Assembly (NCBI GenBank): GCA_022113835.1
Contig: JAILWY010000023.1
Coordinates: 13,638,001 to 13,702,000 of the forward strand
DNA length: 64,000 nucleotides
From: Atopsyche davidsoni
Lineage: Eukaryota; Arthropoda; Insecta; Trichoptera; Hydrobiosidae
Reading direction: 5' to 3'
In this document: positions 53,214 to 62,880 of the stretch, piece after piece
Numbering within the stretch: position 1 is the stretch's first letter
Layout: each line of letters opens with the position of its first letter
Program-made: the position numbers and the translations under genes
Notes under the pieces: model-generated
The model's input: only the letters and a program-made list of their open reading frames with translations
Databases searched by the model: none
Told to the model about the DNA's origin: nothing

Positions 53214-53262
53214 CGGAGGGAGTCTCCAAAAAACATTAAACTCTCTTTGGAAACTCCCTCCG
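53214..53262. repeat. Short GC-richer hairpin (17-bp arms, 15-base loop)
   Basis: CGGAGGGAGTCTCCAAA at 53214-53230 pairs with TTTGGAAACTCCCTCCG at 53246-53262 with one mismatch. It could be a structured RNA element or a remnant of a short inverted-repeat element. The total is 49 bases and pairing does not extend outward, so it is short for a microRNA precursor. Confidence 0.85.
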
Positions 53263-55817
53263 CATAAAATTGTTTCCTTTGATGTTTGAAACGACATCAA
53301 ATTAATTTAAAACTCCTTCTTTGCAGGCAGTTCTACGAGTCTAGTCAAATGTTCTTTTCAAAGAAGAATTTTATTCAAGGTTAAATATCAACACCCGTCC
53401 TTAAAGAATGCGTAAGCAGAACTGAAATGATAGTGTATTAACATATTGATCATTATTATTTTTTTATTCAAAGCATTGCTTTTTGGGGAAATATGCTGTA
53501 AATCGCACAGCAATACGCTTAAATCATTAAGAAGTTAGTTGATGCCGAATACCAATCATACATCAGATAAAGTTCTTAAACCCCTTGCTCTGGATTCGGC
53601 AGGCCTGGCTGACTGTCACGTGTCGGCAGGCCATAAACTATTAAAAGAAGAAGGAGAGAGGGCAGAGAGGCACGCGCCCCGCACCTGTCGCGGCCGCGCC
53701 GGAAGAGCCTCCGCCCTCTCGTGCCCATTGCCAGCTGCAAAAAACAACACCGCAATTACACCGCCTATGGATTTATTTACAAGCTGAGCACCGCTCAAGT
53801 AGACAGACATGTTTATCCTGAGACTAAAACATCTCATGCATTGCAAAAAACCACTAAGGCAACTTAAAGAAAACATTCATTGAAGTAACGTTTTTTTTTT
53901 TTTCTAGGAAAGATTTTCTACAAGATGTTGAATATTTTATTGCTATAAGTCTTGATAAAGCAGACAGCACAAGTATTAAAATAGATTCACTTAAATTGCA
54001 AATATTTTAAATAAACGAACATATGAATGTTATTGTGTTGAATAATTGCACGCAACGAGTGAACTTTCGTGTGAGAGCGTGAAATGAAGCGCCGGGCTCT
54101 CCGCGGGCACGCGCCGCGCCACGGAGAAGTCCTTCCGTTTGATTTATTCCACAAACTTCCAATTAAAACTACTCCGTCCTGCCATATTTTTTTCCAAGCC
54201 GACTACTCATTTTTAATTACGGCATTGTTTTTTTTTTTTTTGTTTATCTTACACCCGTTATTTATACTTGACACGTAAGCTCTTTATTAGTTGCTTTGTA
54301 TATCTAGAAAGTGCGTTGCCGTGTGCTTTTCTGTGATAATTTCGTGTGCTTTTCAAAACATTATTAAATGGTTTCCAGTGGCGTGTCCTATCTTCAGAGG
54401 CAAGTTATGCCAGTATACGCTACGTTCCTAGAGACAAAACTCACGTAATAATGTATAATATTTCAATTATACCATATTACAATTGTTATCTATTTGTGAT
54501 TTTATTTGTTATATATACCGGTACAAAGTTTTATGAATATTAATTCACCTAAAAACACGTTCACTTATAAAAAAACCTTTTTTTTTTTTAAACAAAACCT
54601 GATTGTTTCTGAGTATACTGAGAATGTGGTCATTCTTAGTTATGCCACATACTGAAACCTTTATGTTCAATGTCCTTAATATTTTTTAAATTAATTTAAA
54701 AAATAACTGGTCTGATAAGTCAAAGGTAGTATACAACGATAGAGCGTAAATGTAGGACCTTATTATTAAATTGTATAGGGATTTTAATAATATATGATTT
54801 ATTAGTGTGTGTCGAATGTAATCGAAAATCATTTATTTATATTTTTTCTAGTGACATAAGTTAGAGGTGACTTTCGTTGATCTAACTTAAGATCGAACTT
54901 GAGACGTATAATTAATTAATAGTTAACATATTCAATCAACCCCAATGTTTTGATGATTAATTAGTTAACATATATATAGTTTCATATGCCTTGAATATGT
55001 AATGAACGTGTATGAAAATTATTGGAATTTCGAATAATCGAAACCACAATTGAATCGCGTTCTTAAATATTCATTATTATATTTCAATATCCATTTTATA
55101 TAAATGTAAATGTATTAGATTGGATAATAGACTTGTTCGATTACGCCTATTCGATTATGTCCATCACCAGCACAAGCGCGCAACTGACATCTGTTGCTCT
55201 CTCCGTGTTTATTTTTATGGCTACTTTTTTTATTTAACTTTTCTAAGTGCTCGTTACGGCGACCTCTTTATATTTGATTTGTAACATCTCACTTTTAGCA
55301 CTTCAAATGTTATTAATTTACAATGTAACACGTTGGACGCTACGATCAATTGAATAAAAATAATGTTATATATGTCAATTTTATCCAAGTTTTTTTGTTG
55401 TAATTTTTACTTTATCTTCAAGACGATCGGTGATTTTTTTTCGAATTAAGATTTAATTATAATTTTATTTTTAATATAAATAATCGTGTTTAGTTAGTTA
55501 TAAATATATTAAAAATATAAATTAAAAGAGATGCACACACGCACTTATTTTAATAGTTTCTACTGGTATAATCTAGATTTTTGTCGATAATTTGTAATAT
55601 AATTCATTATTATGTTTCATTGTTTGAATTTTTTAATAATTTATATGTCTATGAAAATAACATTTTACGCTTAAAAATAATTCATACCGTTAATTTCATT
55701 AGTCCGTGTCTATGAATTTAATGTAAACGTTAAATTAAACGTAACGTTAGCGTTAGAACGTCCTTTTCGCTAGCGAGTCCAGCATTCATTCATTAAGGCT
55801 ATTTACTAGTAACATGA
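53263..55817. other. Spacer with GC-rich patches, no gene seen
   Basis: A GC-rich patch at about 53590-53770 has CACCTG near 53682 and is open on both strands for 82-86 codons. A smaller one is at 54080-54140. T-runs lie at about 53890-53904 and 54229-54241. The remainder is very A/T-rich. No domain, repeat family or RNA gene is recognised. Confidence 0.5.
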
Positions 55818-55963
55818 ATTATTACTAATATGATTAGGCACATTAGTTCATACATAGAAGATGATTTTAAAGAAACTCTCAGAAAAATATCATCGTGATT
55901 TGTGTGGGATCCTACACAAATCACGATGTATGAACTAATGTGCCTAATCATAAAAGTAATAAT
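55818..55963. repeat. Imperfect palindrome with an extra segment in one arm
   Basis: The outer arms 55818-55855 and 55926-55963 match at 36 of 38 positions. The inner palindrome 55892-55927, centred on GGATCC at 55907-55912, matches at 17 of 18. On the right the inner and outer parts are continuous; on the left they are separated by 36 extra bases (55856-55891). The simplest reading is a palindrome with arms of about 54 bp whose left arm gained a 36-bp insertion, or whose right arm lost that segment. The 92-codon minus frame at 55799-56077 is an artefact of the palindrome. Confidence 0.9.
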
Positions 55964-56123
55964 ATAATAAATCCGTAATGGGTAATAAATACGCATCTGA
56001 TTGACGTTAATCAAAAAATCGACATAAGTAACATGAATATTACTTAATACTTCTTCTTCTTCTAACTTAAAACTCATGCGAAGTTTTCTGTAAGATTAAA
56101 AAGTATATTCCTTGGTTTTCCAG

Positions 56124-56262
56124 GTCGCTGCAGGTGTGGGTGAACACGGGGCGAACGCACAGCGCAGTTCTCGAGGAGCAGAGGGCTGAGGCGGGGGGCT
56201 GCGGCATAGGGGGCCCTCTCAGGTACCCCGAAGCGCTGATATTCTGGCTCACCTGCCAAAAG
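56124..56262 (+). other. Possible 139-bp internal exon (weak)
   Basis: Preceded by a good acceptor-like tract (CCTTGGTTTTCCAG) and followed by AAAAG/GTAATG. The second frame is open throughout and includes LQVWVNTGRTHSAVLEEQRA and then RYPEALIFWLTCQK; the first frame stops and was rejected. The segment is GC-rich, like many apparently non-coding patches in this window, and the peptide is not recognised. No partner exon can be assigned. Confidence 0.22.
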
Positions 56263-56904
56263 GTAATGCACACTCCCTTACGGATTGAGCCATCGCGTGC
56301 CACGACGGCAGTGCTCGCGGACTGGAGATAAACGCACCTTGCACCCTCAAACCTGTTTGGTCTTTCAAAACCCGTTCTCGGTATTTCCAACAAAACATTT
56401 GACTGCATTAAAACATCAATTTATTTGTTCAAGGCTTTGTCTTTTAAAAATTTGGTCACAAAACATTCGAAATAATACTAACTATTTTTTTTGCGATCTA
56501 CCCCTAATCGAGAAATATCCACTAAGCGGGTCTTGGAATTCGATGCCTCTTACTATTGAATATATTTTTTTGTATATTTTTGATTTTCGGTTTTTTTCTG
56601 CTTATCTCTGAATTTTGTTGTTTGTACTTTTATATTTGTCATGTTCAAAATCGAATAAAGTTTCGAACATTGTATTGAACACGCGCTTTGCCTCATTAAA
56701 CAATCCGGAGCCGGTCTCGGTCAAGGTTCCCCGCCTTACCCAGACACACTGCGTGAATACCGAACAGTTACAATCGTTCCTACTACAAAAACCAGGTGGG
56801 CATCATATGCTTTTTAAAAAAAATTCATATCATAAAATTAGATTAACTTTTAACGGTCGATATTTACTCCTTGTTTTGGCCCAATGTCCCAGCTTCTCTT
56901 AAGC

Positions 56905-57110
56905 TGCTTCTGCTTTACGCCCCTCCTGCTGCGGGCGCCGGTCCAGCTCGCGCTGGGAACGGAGAAAGTAGCGGCGGCTCTGGAGCGGGTAGCCGGTCGA
57001 TAATCAATACGAAAATCACGTGGCCGGTCACGTGTGATCCACCACGTGTGATGTGCAAGCCAGCCGCAGAAGCAAGCAGCGGGCCCGGGCACTCTTGACA
57101 TTTGCTTATG
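56905..57110. promoter_or_regulatory. GC-rich patch with three CACGTG E-boxes in 32 bp
   Basis: CACGTG occurs at 57017-57022, 57029-57034 and 57043-57048, spaced 12 and 14 bases start to start. All three lie at the 3' end of a GC-rich unique patch. Homotypic CACGTG clusters are typical of elements bound by bHLH factors (Myc/Max, USF, MITF/TFE, Clock/Cycle). Binding is not shown by the sequence; the clustering itself is clear. Confidence 0.4.
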
Positions 57111-57312
57111 CATCAGACATACATCCGGGCTCACGCTTTAGCTCTTAGTGAGGCTATTTGAAATCTCAAGAGACGATAGGGAGACATTATTATTTATCAG
57201 CACTGTGTGCGTATTAAAAATCATTTATTTATTAGGTAATTTGGTTAATTTTTTCTTTAGTTTTTTTTACTTAAAAAAAGAAGTTTGTTTGTAGGTTTGG
57301 CAGCCGTTGTTA

Positions 57313-57488
57313 TTAGATGATTTGATTTCTGGGGTGTTGAACTGCTTGAAGTTTTATATATTCCTAAGTCGCTGTCCCCTTGCTGAGACCATCTTCTCGT
57401 ATAATCTCTAAATATAGCCCCAGCGGAGACCGAAACGGAGAATAGAAAATATCAAGCAGCTCAATACCCCAAAAACCAAATCATCTTA
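57313..57488. mobile_element. MITE-like inverted-repeat element, copy 2
   Basis: Arms of about 50 bp. The left (57313-57364) contains GATGATTTGATTTCTGGGG and then TGTTGAACTGCTTGAAG. The right (57438-57488), reverse-complemented, contains GATGATTTGGTTTTTGGGG and then TATTGAGCTGCTTGA. The arms match at roughly four positions in five. The centre (CCATCTTCTCGTATAATCTC, then GGAGACCGAAACGGAG) has no coding capacity. The arms match those of the element near 51.0 kb. A non-autonomous DNA transposon is the best reading; the superfamily is undetermined. Confidence 0.7.
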
Positions 57489-59197
57489 TGTTTTTTGGTT
57501 TACTTTTAGCAGCAATTTATACTTATAGATCATAAATATTATATTCCCTTATTTGAACTCAGGATTTCATGTGTGGTGTAAATATGCATTTAAATCCTAT
57601 CGTTGTACAGTTCACATATTTAATTTTTCGCGATTTTTACAAAAGAACTGAAGCATAAATTCTCTCAAAAAATCTTAAGCGGCTTTCTGTAAGAATAAGC
57701 AAAAACTGATCAAAGTCATTTGGTCTTATAATTCAATACTTCTGTTCACTGATATATCACATTTTAATTAAACGCCATTTCTATAAATATTTCATTATTT
57801 GGTATATTATAAATCAGCTTTTTTAATGTTTTAAAGGTATTTTTTAATATCACATTTATTAATAATGTCTTAGAAGATATTATTGTTTTAATAGCAATTT
57901 TTTAGTTTCTCTTAGCTCTCACTGTCGCTTTGGGATATTATAAGTATAATTAGTATCACTCACCGATGGTTGTTAACCCCTCCCTGGGAACAAAACTACT
58001 TAAGCATGCTTCAATCAATATTTAACGGCTACGTCTAATATTTTCCAATTCTCATATCCTCGTCGTGTGTTATCCCAGCTATGCGCCCATAATTAAACGT
58101 TAAAAGATTTGATTGTGTTTATGAATTAGGTAATCTATTGTGACATACTTACGGCCTCTTCACAGCTCCAAAGGTCCAAAAACTGATAATTCATCTATCA
58201 GGTCCTGTGTTTTATAGACTTTAATGATAAGGTTTGAAACTTTCCAATTGTGTAATAACCCTTAGTAATGGTAATAAAAGTCGTACGGCAGAGTATTATC
58301 ATATTCAAGACTAAAGCGTTGCATTAGAAGTCACCGTTATCATCGTGGTAACCGAAACTACTCTCAATACACTGCTAAACAAACTTCTCGCAGAAGAATT
58401 CTTAAATACCGAGTGTGCAGAAAATATTTAATGTAATTAATGTTGGGCGCTATTTTTTTATTAGATGATCCCTGATTTTTAGTTTATTCAAAAAGTTTTC
58501 TTGCAGACGAAAAAAGGTAACAATCGAAGAATCCATGTAGTCAATTTTTGGAATGGAGTCCGCTTTAGTTGATAGTTCTATTGTAGAACAATCGTAAACA
58601 TCTCAGGAACATAGAATGTTATAAGTCCTGAAGAAGTGCCCCTAAAATATACACGTAATATGAGCAGCAGAAAATGCACCATCCACACGGGCCTAATTCC
58701 CAAGCGCTGCGACAAGTCAAGTCAAGTTCAAATCAGAAGCTTCCCACGCAGTTGCATTTTGGTGCCGGGAAATCATCACGCGCCGAGTTCGGACTCTAGC
58801 GGACCTAGCAGGCTCCTGCGTGGAATGCTGATTAGCCAGAGGTGCTCTACCACCGGAGACTCTTCGTGGCCAGGCCGCACCGTCACCTGCCCGGCCGGCC
58901 ACCACAGGTGTGGCTTGTTTACATTCCGGCTTCTGAGAACTGTAGAGCTGTCGCTGAGTGAACGACTCTTCTGATGAATACTACTTCTTAATGTGTCATG
59001 TGGTTACTCACGGTTCATCTAAGTATCCTATACATTCGATTAGTCATTGCTTTAAGAAGAACCCTTTGAAATATTGATCAATAAAACCAAACGGTATGTA
59101 TGGTCGTAGTTTTTGGCAGTTGTTATGAGTAAGTTGGTTTGGCTTGTGAGGTACTGATTTGGTTCAAAGTTTCTGAGGGGACCTTGGTCTTTCTGCT
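57489..59197. other. Spacer with one GC-rich patch, no gene seen
   Basis: A/T-rich to about 58640. Then a GC-rich patch at 58735-58935 has CACCTG at 58884-58889 and CAGGTG at 58905-58910 around GGCCGGCC. A 112-codon plus frame (58636-58974) spans the patch and has no recognisable domain. Confidence 0.5.
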
Positions 59198-59259
59198 GCC
59201 CAATAGTATTATTCTACAATTCTTTCCTTGCAAAGCTCTTGCGTTTTGATCTGATACAC
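59198..59259 (+). repeat. Dispersed repeat, copy A (62 bp)
   Basis: Aligns without gaps to 62130-62191 with 50 of 62 positions identical, in the same orientation. Shared words include GCCCAATAG, TTGNAAAGCTCT and GATCTNATAC. Most differences are C/T or G/A. It is part of an old interspersed element whose full extent and family I could not determine; there may be weak similarity to the centre of the 57.4-kb MITE-like element. Confidence 0.65.
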
Positions 59260-60521
59260 CCAGTAAGCTGCAGAAACAAGTACAGTATTTCATCTAACAC
59301 AATAAAGTCAATGACACTTAGAGGGTTAAGAAATAGTATTTGTTACGTAATGATAAACCCTTATTTTTTTTAAAAGAAACAAATTTATAAAAATTACTTT
59401 ATAAATAAAACCGTGTCGTTTGTAAATTTATTAATATTAACTTTTTTTGAAATTATTTTCTATTATTTTTGGATGATATTGAAAATTCACAATTTTGATC
59501 AAAATGATAAATCAAATAAAAATAAACTCAAATCAAGGATGTCCATTGTTCGTGAGCAGTGCTCTCACAACGTTCGAACATTTTGCAAGGCGGTACCGCA
59601 CTTACAACTTCATTGAATTACGCCGCACGTTGGACCGGAAGATTGCCGGAAGTGTCGCGGCTGCTGCGGGGGGAGGGGGGGGGAAGTCCCCCGTGCCTCT
59701 GGCCGCCCAGGGCAGCAGGTGGCGGCTGCACACCCAATACCACCTAGAGCACAAGGCCTAGCAGCAAGACCTGTGACGTCACGTGCGACCGAGCCGCTTT
59801 AGAGGAAGAAATGTTACGGCCTTAGTAAGCTTAACAACTATTACTAATTGCTCATTTATTTTTTAATTATTTCTCCATGTAAAAATATCGTATCGAGTAA
59901 AAGTAAAATAATTAACCTCACCCCTTTACTCATAATTATTATTATATATTTATGATTGAACTATATATTGATTTTGAAAATAAGTATTTAATTGATCAAA
60001 TATTTTTTCTAAACTTTTCATACATTGAAGCATCTATTACGTATGACGTCAGAAGGCTTGCCGTCAAGCCTTGTATCCTAGGTGGTATTGGAACAACCCT
60101 GCCATGTAATTTCGCATCGTGTAAGGAGTAAGGGATGCTTGGGGTGTAGTTTTGGTTCGCCACGTATTTTGCTTTCTAATACCTCAACAAATCTATTACA
60201 GCGCCTTTTATGTAAAGGTTTAAATTTGGTTTTAACTCGATCGATCTTGTTTGTGTTTATTTTTAAACTTAATGTCAATGTTCTACATATGCTATGTTAA
60301 CAACAGATGAATGTGTATATCTAAAAAACTGATGTGATTGTAAAAAGTATAAACAAACAATGAGTGGGATTCCAAAACACCATTTATAATACTAAATTCA
60401 CTCAAATTTAAATTCAAACGAACTTTTGACACTGTTTGGTTATTTTATGAAATTGAATTTATATTCGTAAGATCCTGATCAGAGTAATAAAACTGTGTCG
60501 GAACTCATTGTCTTTTATTCG
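59260..60521. other. Spacer with a GC-rich patch, no gene seen
   Basis: A GC-rich patch at about 59620-59800 includes a G-run pair (6 and 9 G at 59668-59683). A small perfect hairpin is at 60053-60072 (AAGGCTTG, CCGT, CAAGCCTT). Frames here lack recognisable domains. Confidence 0.5.
59774..59785. promoter_or_regulatory. Overlapping CRE (TGACGTCA) and E-box (CACGTG)
   Basis: The palindromic CRE core TGACGTCA at 59774-59781 overlaps a CACGTG at 59780-59785, at the edge of a GC-rich patch. CRE cores are bound by CREB/ATF bZIP dimers and CACGTG by bHLH dimers; overlapping sites would make binding mutually exclusive. Inference from words only. Confidence 0.3.
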
Positions 60522-60650
60522 TTGTATGGGGAATGGGGGGGGTGATATTTCAAATTCACCTTTCATGACGGGAATCAGTCCTCGCGACAATCGATCAAGA
60601 GTCTAGAGGTCTAGACAGTCCACCCACTGAGCCAACGACCTATTCAATAT
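60522..60650 (-). mobile_element. tRNA-derived SINE-like element
   Basis: On the minus strand, a good box A, TGGCTCAGTGG (plus 60624-60634), is followed about 53 bases later by a box-B-like GGACTGATTCC (plus 60571-60581). The distance and order fit a tRNA-derived polymerase III promoter. Downstream on minus is a short body ending in a C-run and A-rich text. The T-arm word is degenerate (ACTGATT for TTCGATT) and no clean cloverleaf can be drawn, so it is a SINE head or tRNA pseudogene, not a working tRNA. Ends are approximate. Confidence 0.55.
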
Positions 60651-62129
60651 TTACTGCCTTTCAATAAAATAATTACCCACAAAGCATCTGTTTGTAAACA
60701 TCTTGAACAGAAATTAATATACAAATTGTCACATTCGCTCGAATGAACAATTAGGGTGCGCGCTTCAAGTTCACCGGGCACCCGTTCACTCCGCCATCAC
60801 ATTCGTGAGGACGGAGTGTGCAGGCACAGGACGCACTGACTGCACGTTAATTCGTATGCGCGGCCCGCCATGGTCGCGACAAAAATGTATCGCCAAGTTC
60901 AATGTCTCCCAAAACATGTCCTTCACGCGCTGTTTCCTTATGCAAACATTACGTTCGGCTCGAGTTTATCAAGGAAAATTCAGTGTGAAAAAGACACCGG
61001 ATTTTTTTTTTTTAAATAAATTTATTTTGTATGGTTACATCAAATTGCACGATTCTAACCAACATCAAATGACTTTAGTCGTCTTCATGATCGGAAATGT
61101 CAATTCAGCGCAGGATTGTGAGATACTCTTAGAGGGGTATTATTTTCATGTACGCTATGGGTGATACTTATATATATATATATAGTGAATTTTCTTTAAT
61201 AACCATGACTTTTTATTAAAGGCCTCTCTAATCTGAGATTCGGAGATTGAAATATAACTGTTTTATCGTTAATAAATTGAAATGAATATCAATTATTTTT
61301 ATGGCATTCTCTGCATAATTACAAAAACTTTTTCCATAGTAACTAAAATATTGCTTAATTAATAAAACGTAAATCGCTTGAAGTTATTTATTCCTATACT
61401 TTCATGACCAAAAAATCGACCAATATAATTTTCCCTCGCGGACAATTCCACGATGAACCAACGCCGACCCTGGCCGGGGCCAACTACGCAATTGCGTCCC
61501 GATGGCGTTAGCTCGATTTGCATACCAGTGCCGTCAGGAACCCTCGACCGCTGCAAATTCGTCGTCTCTAGCCGCGTTTATCGACAGCCGCCTTCGATAT
61601 CCGGTTTTTAATATCAGAAACAAAAAAAACCTGCAGTGACTGCGTGAACCGCCAGCACCTGCCTCCTTCATAGTTCACGCCGCGGGATCTGCTCTCGTAT
61701 TCAGCGTGGCGTCTACGCCCAAGTTGGAATAAATTTTATGTATGCGTACTTTTTTAATCGAACAAACACCTGCTTTTTTCGTAGGTCACGATCAAGGTGT
61801 GAGTTAAATTAGCCTATATTAAAACAAGTCAATTATGCACTGTGCTTATAAACTATATAATAGTTTTACACATAAAGGGTATTGGGAGCATCGTAGTCAG
61901 AGAATTGTGCGATCGTTCGATATTGTTAAGCATTTTATTTTATCATATTAAATATATGTAATTGTATAAATAATAACTAATTCAAATATATTTATCTTCA
62001 TCAAGTGCCTCTCCTTAGAGGAGGTTGGTGACCATTTCCTGAGCATATACATATAAATAGAGTAGTGGGTCCCCGGGCCCTTCTACACCGCAGTTTTATA
62101 TTGGAAGGAAAATTCTGCGTATTGCTTTT
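60651..62129. other. Spacer with GC-rich patches, no gene seen
   Basis: GC-richer patches lie at about 60755-60890 and 61430-61720. The second contains a POU-type octamer, ATTTGCAT, at 61516-61523. A TTTTTCGTAG acceptor-like end near 61778 is followed at once by a donor-like GTGTGAGT, too short to call an exon. A (TA)8 tract lies at 61170-61186. A 119-codon plus frame at 60805-61164 has no recognised domain. Confidence 0.5.
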
Positions 62130-62191
62130 GCCCAATAGCATTATTATATAATCCTTTTCTTGTAAAGCTCTGGTTTTTAGATCTAATACTC
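62130..62191 (+). repeat. Dispersed repeat, copy B (62 bp)
   Basis: Partner of the copy at 59198-59259 (50 of 62 identical, no gaps). Just downstream, TACTTCCAGAG occurs twice within 35 bases (about 62249 and 62273), a small local duplication. Confidence 0.65.
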
Positions 62192-62598
62192 ATTTTGCAG
62201 CGAGCTAAATAAACATAGCAGGAGCCCCCCAACCCAATTCGACAAGGTACTTCCAGAGCACAACCCTCCAGAGTACTTCCAGAGTACATAAGTTAACAAA
62301 TCTCTTATTCACAACTCAATCCATTCTGACAATTTAAAAATTAATAAATATATAAAAGCAATACAGCGCTAAGTAACACTTTAAAAATACATGAATACAT
62401 GTATATATCACAAGCGTACTTTGAAGACAAGTAACATACCAAATAATCTAAATAATAATATGATTTGATTTTATATAATAAGAGCCAAGAATTCTGCAGT
62501 ATGTCAAAAAGATTAAGTAAACAGCGTCATGCTCATTACCAACAAAAATAAACTATCGTCCACACTTGAATACACTATTTGCCCTCACCGCACGCCAC

Positions 62599-62601
<3 letters not shown>

Positions 62602-62670
<69 letters not shown>
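62602..62670. repeat. (TA)n microsatellite
   Basis: About 70 bp of uninterrupted alternating A/T. The isoleucine/tyrosine frame across it is an artefact. Confidence 0.97.
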
Positions 62671-62671
<1 letters not shown>

Positions 62672-62804
62672 CTAACGTATCCTTTATCTGGTTTCATCTA
62701 CATCACCATTTAATTAATATAACCGCAGTAACGTCAGAAGTAAACAAGGGCACAGGTATCCTAATTAAAAACTCCCAATTTGATAAAAATTGAGTATAAG
62801 TTTC

Positions 62805-62880
62805 ACTCAACCTGGATTCGAACCCGGGGCCTCGCGGTGCTATACTGCGAGGTTAGTTAAGTTTAATTACTCTAAGTGTA
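62805..62880 (-). mobile_element. tRNA-like fragment (SINE head or tRNA pseudogene)
   Basis: On the minus strand a perfect box-B/T-loop word, GGTTCGAATCC (plus 62814-62824), sits in a T-arm-like CCGGG...CCAGG. It is preceded by a perfect 6-bp hairpin, CCTCGC/GCGAGG (plus 62830-62835 and 62847-62852). That hairpin encloses 11 bases where a tRNA anticodon loop would have 7, and the D-arm/box-A region is not recognisable. It is tRNA-derived but not a functional tRNA. Confidence 0.5.

Larger units (their letters stand above)
55964..57312. other. Spacer with two GC-rich patches, no gene proven
   Basis: Contains a candidate exon (56124-56262) and the E-box patch (about 56905-57110), both listed separately. 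Frames of 94-113 codons over these patches overlap on opposite strands. The rest is A/T-rich with a few mixed segments near 56690-56790. Confidence 0.5.

Noticed and set aside
53214..53262. Stowaway-type MITE termini (CTCCCTCCG)
   Set aside because: The CTCCCTCCG words face inward in the wrong order for Stowaway ends and there is no flanking TA duplication.
53214..53262. microRNA precursor
   Set aside because: The hairpin is only 49 bases and pairing does not extend beyond it; the sequence matches no microRNA I can recall.
56067..56408. 113-codon minus frame over the 56.2-kb patch
   Set aside because: Overlaps open frames on both strands in a GC-rich patch; no family similarity. The plus-strand exon candidate has better flanking signals.
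60805..61164. 119-codon plus frame as a gene
   Set aside because: No recognisable domain; the middle is translated from a T-run followed by A/T-rich sequence; composition alone explains it.
61779..61790. 12-base microexon between TTTTTCGTAG and GTGTGAGT
   Set aside because: Too short to judge and with no partner exon; the signals can easily occur by chance.
62805..62880. Functional tRNA gene
   Set aside because: The T-arm is good, but the anticodon-like hairpin has an 11-base loop and no D-arm is visible.
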